Assembly (NCBI GenBank): GCA_030679615.1
Contig: JAUXSJ010000226.1
Span: forward strand, 1 to 7,515
Source of the DNA: Parachlamydiaceae bacterium
GTDB lineage: Bacteria; Chlamydiota; Chlamydiia; Chlamydiales; Parachlamydiaceae
Length of the DNA stretch: 7,515 nt
Reading direction: 5' to 3'
The notes below the pieces were generated by a model, which saw only the letters and a program-made list of their open reading frames with translations, was not told the DNA's origin and ran no database searches. How positions within the stretch are numbered: the first letter of the stretch is position 1; every line of letters starts with the position of its first letter. Both the position numbers and the translations under genes were made by a program. Below are positions 1-6,290 of the stretch, piece by piece.

Positions 1-519
1 TATTTCTTGCGTATCAAAGGAGGGTGATTTTTGAAATTTTCTGCGAACAGGCACATTATAAAAAAGAGATTTCACTTCAATGGTAGTGCCCTTTGAACGT
101 GCAGCAGTTGAACAAGACAACACATGTCCACCTTCTACTATTAATAAAGTTCCATCTGATTGGGCTTCATCTGAAGTTAAAAGAGAAAATTTTGAAATGG
201 ATGCGATAGACGGAATCGCCTCACCACGAAATCCCATCGTTTGTAGAGCTTCAATATCTTCAACCTCGCGAATTTTTGAAGTCGCATGTCGCTCCAAACT
301 TAAAAGAGCATCTTCATTAGACATTCCGATCCCATTATCAGAAATACGAATGAGCTCTCTTCCCCCCTCCTGAATTTCAATGGTGATGATTGTCGAATGT
401 GCATCGATTGCATTTTCAACTAATTCTTTAACAACAGAAGCTGGGTTTTCAATGACTTCTCCCGCTGCAATTTTATTGATCGTTTGCTCATCGAGAAGGC
501 GTATTTTTGAAATGGTCAT
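1..519 (-). CDS. mutL: DNA mismatch repair protein MutL, N-terminal part (runs off left edge)
   Basis: MutL is the GHKL ATPase that links MutS mismatch recognition to strand removal. The reverse strand reads open from an ATG at 519 to position 1, giving the first 173 residues of a protein that is normally about 550-650. Visible motifs are IAAGEVI (17-23), KELVENAIDA (31-40, with E32 as likely catalytic base and N36 as Mg/ATP ligand), DNGIGM (61-66), RHATSKI (77-83), GFRGEA (96-101), GTTIEV (144-149) and LFYNVPVRRKF (152-162). This is the complete order of the N-terminal ATPase domain. The A-I-P-S-I-A-S-I-S-K stretch after GFRGEA resembles chlamydial MutL. The gene is divergent from the nucleotidyltransferase at 613. 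Its Shine-Dalgarno is weak (GAG about 10 nt before the ATG). The C-terminal dimerisation domain lies outside the window, so an endonuclease motif cannot be judged. Confidence 0.96.
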   Translation of the reverse strand, partial: MTISKIRLLDEQTINKIAAGEVIENPASVVKELVENAIDAHSTIITIEIQEGGRELIRISDNGIGMSNEDALLSLERHATSKIREVEDIEALQTMGFRGEAIPSIASISKFSLLTSDEAQSDGTLLIVEGGHVLSCSTAARSKGTTIEVKSLFYNVPVRRKFQKSPSFDTQEI

Positions 520-571
520 TTTATTCACTCAATTAATAAATAGTATCTAGATAGTTTTATATTAATAGCGT

Positions 572-600
572 ATTATAGAAATAAAAAGAATAAAACTCGA
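572..600 (-). promoter_or_regulatory. Candidate promoter for mutL
   Basis: On the minus strand a perfect TATAAT (-10, plus-strand 572-577) lies 17 nt downstream of a poor -35, TCGAGT (595-600). The transcript would start near 565, giving a leader of about 45 nt before the mutL ATG. The same AT-rich stretch reads TATTAT on the plus strand (571-576) and could serve the divergent operon, but no good plus-strand -35 is visible. The -10 is seen directly; promoter activity is inferred. Confidence 0.4.
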
Positions 601-612
601 TGATCATTTTTT

Positions 613-1860
613 ATGACTGATTCATATCAAATAGCTAAAGAAATTGTCATAAAATTGACAAAAGCCGGACATCTTGCTTATTTTGCAGGCGGATGGGTGC
701 GCGACTTTGTCATGGGACATCCCTCTGAAGATATTGATATTGCAACAGATGCCACCCCTGCAAAACTCATGGATTTATTTCCTCAAACTGTACTTGTTGG
801 GCTCGCTTTTGGTGTTGTTATTGTCGTTGTTGAAGGACATTCATTTGAAGTAGCTACTTTTCGTAAAGATTTAGAATATTTAGATGGCAGACATCCACAA
901 GGGATTGAACTTTCTACACCCTATGAAGACGCACTCCGAAGAGATTTTACTATTAACGGCATGTTTTATGATCCCATTCAAGAAGTCATTCATGATTATG
1001 TGCATGGCCAAGAGGATATCAAACGTCAAGTAATCAGAACAATTGGCAAGCCTCATGAACGATTTTTTGAAGATCGTTTACGTATGCTTCGCGCTTTTCG
1101 TTTTGCTGCGCGTTTTGGATTTCATATCGATATTGATACTCAAGAAGCTATTCGAACCACTGTCGATTCATTTTTCCCAGCGGTGGCAATGGAAAGAGTT
1201 TGGCAAGAATTCAATAAAATGGCTTCTTATCCCCGTTTTGATGATGCCGTCGTCGAAATGCATCGATTGGGTTTACTCGATATCATTTTTCCAGAATTGT
1301 CGAAAGCCCACATTAAAGAAATGAGAAACGAAGTCAAAGCTTATTCTCAATTTCCCAAGAATACTCCTACGATTTTATATATCATGGAATTATTTCCTCA
1401 TCTTAAACTTGAAGAAAAGTTGGATGTTGTTAAAAGATTAAAAGCATCAAACGATGAAATAAAACTCATTGAATTTATGGAACGCTTGAATCAAGCAATT
1501 TTAAAAGAAGAGAAAAATCGTTTATTTGATAAAGTTGAGTGGTGTTCTCTTTTTTCCCATCCTCATTGTGAATTAGGCCTCCAGATCTATTCAGCAAGAT
1601 TTTCAAGAGAGAAAAAAGAATTATTTCTTAAAAAATATCAAGATTATTATCAAACCTTATTGTTACACATTAACCGTACAACAGAGGGCCGTTTAATTGT
1701 CACCTCTCAACATTTGATTCAAAAAGGAATCCAACCTGGAAAACAAATGGGCCTTCTATTGAAAGAAGGTGAAAAAATCGCCATCAATGAGAATATTGAC
1801 AATCCTGATGTCATTTTAGAAAAGCTTCAACGTTCAATGTTTTGGAAAAACAACTCATGA
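613..1860 (+). CDS. cca: CCA tRNA nucleotidyltransferase / poly(A) polymerase family protein
   Basis: This is a class II polymerase-beta-type nucleotidyltransferase that adds CCA, or A tails, to RNA 3' ends using CTP and ATP. Its 415 aa are typical. The head has GGWVRD (26-31), the metal-binding carboxylates D40 and D42 in EDIDIATDAT, FEVATFR (78-84, E79 the probable third carboxylate) and RRD (109-111). The neck has EDRLRM (153-158), the EDxxR nucleotide template, then RAFRFAARFGF and ERVWQEF (194-200). A helical body and tail follow. I favour CCA-adding activity because FGVVIVVVEGHSFEVATFR matches that subgroup, and the GRRFRLxHV-like signature of E. coli-type poly(A) polymerases is missing. 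Chlamydial homologues are often annotated pcnB, so the exact activity and symbol are uncertain. It is the first gene of a three-gene operon. The start at 613 has no clear Shine-Dalgarno. Its stop overlaps the next start (ATGA, 1857-1860), suggesting translational coupling. Confidence 0.9.
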   Translation: MTDSYQIAKEIVIKLTKAGHLAYFAGGWVRDFVMGHPSEDIDIATDATPAKLMDLFPQTVLVGLAFGVVIVVVEGHSFEVATFRKDLEYLDGRHPQGIELSTPYEDALRRDFTINGMFYDPIQEVIHDYVHGQEDIKRQVIRTIGKPHERFFEDRLRMLRAFRFAARFGFHIDIDTQEAIRTTVDSFFPAVAMERVWQEFNKMASYPRFDDAVVEMHRLGLLDIIFPELSKAHIKEMRNEVKAYSQFPKNTPTILYIMELFPHLKLEEKLDVVKRLKASNDEIKLIEFMERLNQAILKEEKNRLFDKVEWCSLFSHPHCELGLQIYSARFSREKKELFLKKYQDYYQTLLLHINRTTEGRLIVTSQHLIQKGIQPGKQMGLLLKEGEKIAINENIDNPDVILEKLQRSMFWKNNS

Positions 1861-2606
1861 AATCACATCAATTAATTACAAGTATGCAGCACCCTATCGT
1901 CAAGCATCTAGTTAAATTACGTTTAGATCCAAAACATAGAAAACAATCAAAAACCCTTCTTTTAGAAGGTGTAAAACCCATCCAGGAAGTTTCACAAACA
2001 ATTCTCAAAGTTTTTTATACACCTGCTTATAAAGATATTGCTCTTTCATTGAATGTAGATTCTTGGGAAATAACGACAATGGTTTTAAATAAAATCTCAG
2101 GCTTAACTACACCCGAAGGACTTATTGCAGAAGTAAAAATTCCTTTATTTACTACGCTAGAGAATGCCACACAAGTTTTGGTTTTTGATGGAATTAGTGA
2201 TCCAGGTAATATGGGAACATTATTGCGTACGGCATTGGCCTTTGGATGGGACACAATTTTTTTATTACCTAATTGTTGTGATTTATTTAATGAAAAATGT
2301 TTAAGATCTGCTCGTGGAGCTCATTTTAAATTAAACTTGACTCAAGGCCATAGTAAACAATTAGAAGAATGGACAAAAAGACATCAGATTCAAGGGTATG
2401 TTGCAGACATATCAGGAATCTCAGTAGAGAAAATACCTTCTTCAAAACATCAACTTTTAGTGATGGGAAATGAAGCTCACGGACCTTCACAAGAAATTTT
2501 TGAATTTTGTACATCGATGACAATTCCCATGACACATCAAATGGAATCATTAAATGTTGCTGTAGCCGGAGGCATTTTGCTTTATGAACTATCAAAAAAG
2601 AAATAA
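1857..2606 (+). CDS. SpoU/TrmH-family RNA 2'-O-ribose methyltransferase
   Basis: This is a SPOUT-fold methyltransferase that moves a methyl group from S-adenosylmethionine to a ribose 2'-OH in rRNA or tRNA; the target nucleotide cannot be read from sequence. With the ATG at 1857 it is 249 aa. The N-terminus (ITSMQHPIVKHLVKL at 7-21, then LLLEGVKPI) is the substrate-binding domain usual in RlmB/TsnR-like members. The catalytic domain has motif 1, DPGNMGTLLR (115-124, N118 and R124); motif 2, VMGNEAHGPS (202-211, E206); and motif 3, IPMTHQMESLNVAVAGG (223-239, S231 and N233), which forms the SAM-binding knot. A longer reading from TTG at 1842 would add five residues, but the ATG overlapping the upstream TGA is more natural, and MKSHQLITS fits the family start. 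The gene is cotranscribed with the nucleotidyltransferase upstream and rsgA downstream, consistent with RNA maturation. Confidence 0.93.
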   Translation: MKSHQLITSMQHPIVKHLVKLRLDPKHRKQSKTLLLEGVKPIQEVSQTILKVFYTPAYKDIALSLNVDSWEITTMVLNKISGLTTPEGLIAEVKIPLFTTLENATQVLVFDGISDPGNMGTLLRTALAFGWDTIFLLPNCCDLFNEKCLRSARGAHFKLNLTQGHSKQLEEWTKRHQIQGYVADISGISVEKIPSSKHQLLVMGNEAHGPSQEIFEFCTSMTIPMTHQMESLNVAVAGGILLYELSKKK

Positions 2607-2615
2607 TTAGGAAAA

Positions 2616-3782
2616 ATGAAGATGGAAGAGGAAAATTCTCATCGCAGACGACGCTGGATTGGATGCCCTATTGAAGAAGCCTATCTCGGTGAGGACAGAA
2701 AAGAGGATAAAAAAACTCGTAAAATTGCGCAATCTAAAGATCGTTCTAAGTTTAAAAAAACGGATCGAGATAAGTATTCAAAATCTTTAAAGGATGATCA
2801 AGAAGCAAAACTTAGTTCTCAAGATTGGTTAGAAGGACGTGTTCTTTCTATTATGCCCCAAGGAATTATTGTTGAGTATGAAAATATTTTATATACTTGC
2901 ATTTTAAAAGGCCTTCTAAAAAAAGAAAAAACTGAAGCAAAAAATCTTGTTGCTGTTGGCGACTTTGTTTTATTTGAAAAAACTAGCGATAATGAAGGGA
3001 TCATAGGTCGAATTCAACCACGAAAAACTTTTCTATCACGTGCAGACAACCTATCAAGACGTAAAGAACAACTCATTGCAGTGAATATCGATCAAGTCAT
3101 CATCACCGTTGCTGTTGTCAATCCCCCTCTAAAATGTCCCATCATTGATCGTTATATCATTGCGACTCAAAAAGGTGGCATGCAGCCGATTATTGTGATT
3201 AATAAAATCGATTTATTAGACAATCCAAACAATAATATCGATGATTTTATAATCGAACAAGAAAGAATAAATTACGAAGAAGCGATAAAAGCTTATCAAG
3301 CTGCTGATGTTATCTTGATTCCTGTTAGTGCAGAAACCGGACAAGGAATCGATCTTTTAAAAAATCAAATGAAAGACAAAGCTTCTGTGTTTTCAGGGCC
3401 ATCTGGTGTAGGAAAATCCTCATTAATCAATCAAATGACAGGATTAAATTTACGTGTGGGTGAAATCGTTGAAAAAACAAAAAAAGGAGCGCACACCACT
3501 ACCACCACTCAACTTATTCCCTTAGAATTTGGAGGTTGGTGCATAGATACGCCAGGAATCAAAAGTTTCGGTGTTTGGAAATTAGATAAAGAGGAAGTCC
3601 AAGCTTATTTTCCAGAAATTTTCGAAATTGGAATTAATTGTAAATTTACAGATTGCAGTCACACACACGAAGAAAACTGTGCTGTGATAAAAGCTGTTGA
3701 AAGTGGAGATTTATCTGTTACTCGATACGGATCTTATCAAGCGCTAATGGAGAGTGTGCAATCAGAACATGTTAGGCGGTAA
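2616..3782 (+). CDS. rsgA: Ribosome small-subunit-dependent GTPase RsgA (YjeQ)
   Basis: RsgA is a GTPase that binds the decoding region of the 30S subunit late in assembly and releases RbfA. The 388 aa show the expected order: an OB-fold (about 68-135, WLEGRVLSIMPQGIIVEYEN onward), then a circularly permuted GTPase with G4 NKID (196-199), G5 VSAETGQG (237-244), G1 P-loop GPSGVGKSS (261-269), the switch region GAHTTTTTQL (291-300) and G3 DTPG (311-314). The C-terminal zinc knuckle is C342-x4-C347-x-H349-x5-C355. G4 before G1 is the hallmark of this family. An extra, highly basic N-terminus (about 1-67, with RRRR at 10-13) precedes the OB-fold and may contact rRNA. The gene lies 9 bp after the methyltransferase. 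AGGA at 2609-2612 is only 3 nt from the ATG at 2616 but 9 nt from the in-frame ATG at 2622, so the real start may be 2622, two residues shorter. Confidence 0.97.
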   Translation: MKMEEENSHRRRRWIGCPIEEAYLGEDRKEDKKTRKIAQSKDRSKFKKTDRDKYSKSLKDDQEAKLSSQDWLEGRVLSIMPQGIIVEYENILYTCILKGLLKKEKTEAKNLVAVGDFVLFEKTSDNEGIIGRIQPRKTFLSRADNLSRRKEQLIAVNIDQVIITVAVVNPPLKCPIIDRYIIATQKGGMQPIIVINKIDLLDNPNNNIDDFIIEQERINYEEAIKAYQAADVILIPVSAETGQGIDLLKNQMKDKASVFSGPSGVGKSSLINQMTGLNLRVGEIVEKTKKGAHTTTTTQLIPLEFGGWCIDTPGIKSFGVWKLDKEEVQAYFPEIFEIGINCKFTDCSHTHEENCAVIKAVESGDLSVTRYGSYQALMESVQSEHVRR

Positions 3783-3829
3783 TTTGCAACAATCATGGCA
3801 GCATCTCATGTCGTCAAAATAAAAAGCAA

Positions 3830-3936
3830 GATAAGCAAGATCGCAAGCGGTAGGATAGGCAAGATAAGAATATTCATTCCCTATTATCATGCCCATCCTA
3901 CCGCTTGCGATCTTGCTTATCATTGTTATTTTTTTT
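3830..3936 (+). terminator. Large hairpin with T-tract, probable terminator of the cca-rsgA operon
   Basis: The arms at 3830-3860 and 3891-3921 are 31 nt each and pair at 30 of 31 positions (one A/G difference: GGATAGGC against GGATGGGC). They enclose a 30-nt loop. A run of eight T follows at 3929-3936. A second short pairing, AAAATAA (3816-3822) with TTATTTT (3926-3932), extends the base. It starts 48 nt after the rsgA stop. The hairpin plus T-run fits intrinsic termination. The stem is far longer than termination needs, so it may also be a dispersed repeat or a transcript-stabilising end. Confidence 0.65.
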
Positions 3937-4066
3937 ATATTAACATGAATTTTTAACTTACCATGACTGGGAAAAGTTGATGCAACAGCATCCCTTTATC
4001 TTACACAATCAACTCAAGCAAAAAGAAGTTGTGCTGAATGGATTGTTGAACCTCCTTTTTCTATTT

Positions 4067-4156
4067 TATAGTCGATTAAATCACAGTTGTTAAAATTTTT
4101 CAATCTCGAGGCTTTGACGCGGTCAAAAATTATCAAATGTAATTTAATCGACTATA
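4067..4156. mobile_element. MITE-like 90-bp element with 27-bp terminal inverted repeats
   Basis: The ends are inverted copies: 4067-4093 and 4130-4156 match at 24 of 27 positions, with the outer 15 bp (TATAGTCGATTAAAT) perfect. The 36-bp core contains a small perfect hairpin, TTTGAC-GCG-GTCAAA. There is no coding capacity. Both ends finish in TA, as expected if TA is the duplicated target of an IS630/Tc1-mariner-type transposase. The arrangement fits a non-autonomous miniature inverted-repeat element mobilised by a full-length relative elsewhere in the genome. The repeats are seen directly; the IS-family assignment is inference. Confidence 0.6.
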
Positions 4157-4263
4157 ACACCAAAAAAAAATGCATTTATTATTACTTGGAATCACATCTA
4201 AAAAATATTGAATATTATAAATTTTTTAATTGAATTTTCTAAAGCAAATTAAGGTAATTAGGC

Positions 4264-4305
4264 CGTCCCCACCTTCATCAGGGTCATCAGGGCGGGACGC
4301 CCTGA
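4264..4305. repeat. GC-rich patch with 9-bp tandem repeat and two competing hairpins
   Basis: TCATCAGGG occurs twice head to tail (4275-4283 and 4284-4292). TCAGGGCG (4287-4294) pairs perfectly with CGCCCTGA (4298-4305) across a GGA loop. Alternatively CGTCCC (4264-4269) pairs with GGGACG (4294-4299); the two structures share bases and exclude each other. The patch stands out from the very AT-rich surroundings. There is no T-run on either strand, so it is not a standard terminator. Confidence 0.5.
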
Positions 4306-4310
4306 CTACT

Positions 4311-4340
4311 TTGTCAAAAAAAGTCTTTTACTGCCATAAT
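4311..4340 (+). promoter_or_regulatory. Candidate promoter for the 105-aa gene
   Basis: TTGTCA (4311-4316) and CATAAT (4335-4340) are separated by 18 bp, each one or two bases from the sigma-70-type consensus. Transcription would begin near 4347, leaving a leader of about 85 nt. A TATAAT at 4354-4359 is also present but lacks a -35 at a proper distance. It is weak evidence in such AT-rich DNA. Confidence 0.35.
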
Positions 4341-4432
4341 CTTTTTGAGAACTTATAATTTATTTGCATAAATATTTTTTTTATTTTATTTAGTTATTCT
4401 ATCTGATTAAAAAGCTATGAAGGTGCCGTAAA

Positions 4433-4750
4433 ATGATGAATGCGGACAGAAAAAATATTCATTCGACTACAATAAAATATGTTCCGTTACATTCTATAAA
4501 TGCGGATGGTCACACGATTGAGAATCAGAAACATAGTGAAACTTACAAAATTGCAAAGAACTCACTAAGAATATCAGGATTAGCATTTTTAACTTGTGGA
4601 ATTCTCAAATACCCAGAAGGCATGATTGCTTCACTATTTATTGCTTCTATTGCCTTTAGTGTAATTAATGCAATATCAAAATTAAACCGTTTGAAAGAAT
4701 CATCCTTATCCTTACATTTTACTGAAACAGACATCAATGAAATAGATTGA
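4433..4750 (+). CDS. Small protein with two-lobed hydrophobic segment, Inc-like candidate
   Basis: I do not recognise a named family. The 105-aa product has a polar N-terminus (1-44), a hydrophobic stretch about 45-58 (LRISGLAFLTCGIL), a short KYPEG turn (59-63), a second hydrophobic stretch about 64-82 (MIASLFIASIAFSVINAIS) and a polar, charged tail ending in NEID. It has no classical signal peptide. Two close membrane helices joined by a tight turn with both ends polar is the layout of chlamydial inclusion-membrane (Inc) proteins, which are type III secreted and inserted in the vacuole membrane. An ordinary small inner-membrane protein is the alternative. GAAGG at 4419-4423 lies 9 nt before the ATG at 4433, supporting this start; a second ATG follows immediately. 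It converges with the flavoprotein gene, stops 43 bp apart. Confidence 0.7.
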   Translation: MMNADRKNIHSTTIKYVPLHSINADGHTIENQKHSETYKIAKNSLRISGLAFLTCGILKYPEGMIASLFIASIAFSVINAISKLNRLKESSLSLHFTETDINEID

Positions 4751-4793
4751 TTTAACTCTAAAATATATTTCAAATCTTTGAAGCCTAATCTCT

Positions 4794-6101
4794 TTACTTA
4801 AGCCTTCTACGAGAAACATTTTTAAGTGCATGTAAAGGTTTTGGAGATTTATATTCAGGTGGCTGCTCATCTGTCAGTTCTCGCCAAACATTAATTCCTT
4901 TTTTATAAATCTTTTTTGGATCGCTAACTTTAATGGTTTCCCAAGGCAATCCTCCACTGATTTCGATCCAAGTTTTTGAAATATTAATAAAAATATTCCT
5001 AATAATAGCTCGTACTCCTTCTACGTATGCTCTAAATGTAGCATATCTTGAATATGACTTAAAATTAGAAGCGAATTGCTCGATAGATTGGGTTGGCTTT
5101 TTATCTTCAGATTGAAATGCATCTGCTATACATTTTGCCAATTTTGTTGCTGTTTTTAATCCGTTGTTAATGGCTCTAAAATAGGGATGAGCTTGAGCTG
5201 AATCTCCGACATTCGCAATGACTGTGCCAGGATCGTTTTCATCAGTTTTTCTAACCTTTACAAATTCTTTAGATGCATAGGTTGCAAGTGGAATTACTGT
5301 GATTTTATTCGTTTTTTTATCCTTATCTAAATCTCGATCAGAAATAGGCATCAAATGGTTATGCATCCCCCACCATTTGATCAGAACTCTTTGAATTTTT
5401 TTAGGAAGTTCATGTAAATGAGTATCGAAATAATAAGGTGCTGCGAAAGTGGCACCCTTCATCTTAGTGTAAGTCTTTTGATCAATAAATATACGTAAAG
5501 ATACTTTTGAATATTCGATATCATTTTGAATTGGAGAAATACTCTGCTCAATTAAATACCCAGCAAATTTTAATTTTTTATACGCATCAATTACTTTTTT
5601 TATTGAACTTTCATCACCTGTAAAGGGTATTTTAGTTATATATTGAACCTGAACTAGTCTTTGAAGAGAAATATTAAATCTAAATTTATCATCAAAAAAT
5701 TCAGATCTCATTATACTTCTTGCACCATCCGCCCCAACAAATACTTTGGCTGATGGATATTCTTCCTGTAATTTTTTGGGATCAATTTCTTTTCCTTTTA
5801 AAATTTGTATCCCTAAAGTATTAGCTAGTTTTACTAACTCTTCTTCCATTTCTTTAATGGGTAGTACCTTTTTTGATTTCCATTTTGCAACTAATTCATT
5901 TAGCTGAGAATTGTCTGGGATACCAGCAAATGAATCAGGAGAAATTTTTAAACGAATATCTGCACGTTTATATTCATGGTATTTTTCAACGACTAAAATT
6001 TGTTTATCTGTATTTTGCTTATCTGTATTTATTTTTGTTAAAATAGCAGTCCATAATCCAATAGGTCCTCCGCCAACGACAACAATATCTGGTGAATTCA
6101 T
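4794..6101 (-). CDS. FAD-dependent monooxygenase-like flavoprotein
   Basis: This 435-aa protein has the architecture of the group A (PHBH-fold) flavoprotein hydroxylases, which use FAD and NAD(P)H to oxygenate a substrate. The N-terminus DIVVVGGGPIGLWTAIL is a Rossmann dinucleotide-binding motif (G10, G12, G15), with E39 in LVVEK placed to bind the adenosine ribose. VFVGADGARSIMR (120-132) is the DG motif. NVGDSAQAHPYFRAINNG (297-314) is the GD motif that contacts FAD phosphate and ribityl. The middle (about 140-270) is a divergent substrate domain. The sequence IKEMEEELVKLANTLGIQIL (82-101) recalls the MICAL monooxygenase arrangement, but this is only suggestive and the substrate is unknown. 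The C-terminus (about 340-435) is helical and ends very basic (SRRRLK). AAGG 8 nt before the ATG supports the start. Oddity: a five-residue duplication (NTDKQ twice, 25-34 region) sits between the first two strands. Confidence 0.85.
   Translation of the reverse strand: MNSPDIVVVGGGPIGLWTAILTKINTDKQNTDKQILVVEKYHEYKRADIRLKISPDSFAGIPDNSQLNELVAKWKSKKVLPIKEMEEELVKLANTLGIQILKGKEIDPKKLQEEYPSAKVFVGADGARSIMRSEFFDDKFRFNISLQRLVQVQYITKIPFTGDESSIKKVIDAYKKLKFAGYLIEQSISPIQNDIEYSKVSLRIFIDQKTYTKMKGATFAAPYYFDTHLHELPKKIQRVLIKWWGMHNHLMPISDRDLDKDKKTNKITVIPLATYASKEFVKVRKTDENDPGTVIANVGDSAQAHPYFRAINNGLKTATKLAKCIADAFQSEDKKPTQSIEQFASNFKSYSRYATFRAYVEGVRAIIRNIFINISKTWIEISGGLPWETIKVSDPKKIYKKGINVWRELTDEQPPEYKSPKPLHALKNVSRRRLK
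6000..6029. repeat. Two 15-bp tandem units inside the flavoprotein gene
   Basis: TTGTTTATCTGTATT (6000-6014) is followed by TTGCTTATCTGTATT (6015-6029), differing at one base. Because the unit is 15 bp, it duplicates five codons in frame (TDKQN/TDKQI on the minus strand) in the surface region between the GxGxxG helix and the next strand. It is probably a recent slippage product that leaves the reading frame intact. Confidence 0.75.
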
Positions 6102-6109
6102 AATATTTA

Positions 6110-6177
6110 CCTTATTATCAATAATAAAAAAAAGAAATGATAGTTAATTGTATTAATAAACACAAGTCATTAATCAA
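6110..6177 (-). promoter_or_regulatory. Ribosome binding site and candidate promoters of the flavoprotein gene
   Basis: AAGG on the minus strand (plus-strand 6110-6113) lies 8 nt before the ATG and decides the start. Upstream, two weak promoters are possible: TTGTGT (6160-6165), 17 bp, TATCAT (6137-6142); or TTGATT (6172-6177), 16 bp, TAATAC (6150-6155). Neither is strong and the region is very AT-rich. The ribosome binding site is the firmer part of this entry. Confidence 0.35.
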
Positions 6178-6196
6178 CTTAATTAAAAAAATAGAT

Positions 6197-6238
6197 AAAA
6201 AAAATCCATCGAAAATCAAAATAGATTAATGATGGATT
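6197..6238 (-). terminator. Probable intrinsic terminator of the exported-protein gene
   Basis: Read on the minus strand, AATCCATC and GATGGATT (plus-strand 6231-6238 and 6203-6210) form an 8-bp stem around a 20-nt loop. A run of eight T (6204-6197, sharing two bases with the stem) follows directly, then more T-rich DNA. It starts about 50 nt after the stop of the gene at 6291-6896 and would separate it from the flavoprotein gene downstream. The stem is short and AT-rich, so strength is uncertain. Confidence 0.5.
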
Positions 6239-6290
6239 CAATTAATAATTATTTAAAAAAAACCATGATTTAAGCTGAAATTTTAAATAA

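Larger units (their letters stand above)
3783..4432. other. 650-bp intergenic region without a convincing gene
   Basis: Both strands are closed by stops and no reading frame here has both a start signal and recognisable content. The region holds the hairpin/terminator at 3830-3936, the MITE-like element at 4067-4156, the GC-rich patch at 4264-4305 and the promoter candidate at 4311-4340. A short plus-strand frame from ATG 3980 to TAA 4093 (37 codons) reads MQQHPFILHNQLKQKEVV, looks amino-acid-like and ends inside the left arm of the MITE-like element. It may be debris of a lost gene, but I cannot name it. Confidence 0.6.

Noticed and set aside
80..373. Plus-strand 97-codon frame opposite mutL
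   Set aside because: It is the antisense of a clearly coding MutL ATPase domain with all motifs in place.
1043..1324. Plus-strand 93-codon frame inside the nucleotidyltransferase gene
   Set aside because: It overlaps the conserved neck domain in another frame and has no recognisable content.
1842..1856. TTG at 1842 as start of the methyltransferase
   Set aside because: The ATG at 1857 overlaps the upstream stop in the usual ATGA coupling and gives the normal family N-terminus.
4543..4773. Minus-strand 76-codon frame opposite the Inc-like gene
   Set aside because: The plus-strand gene has the better ribosome binding site and a coherent membrane topology, so the antisense frame is probably a by-product.
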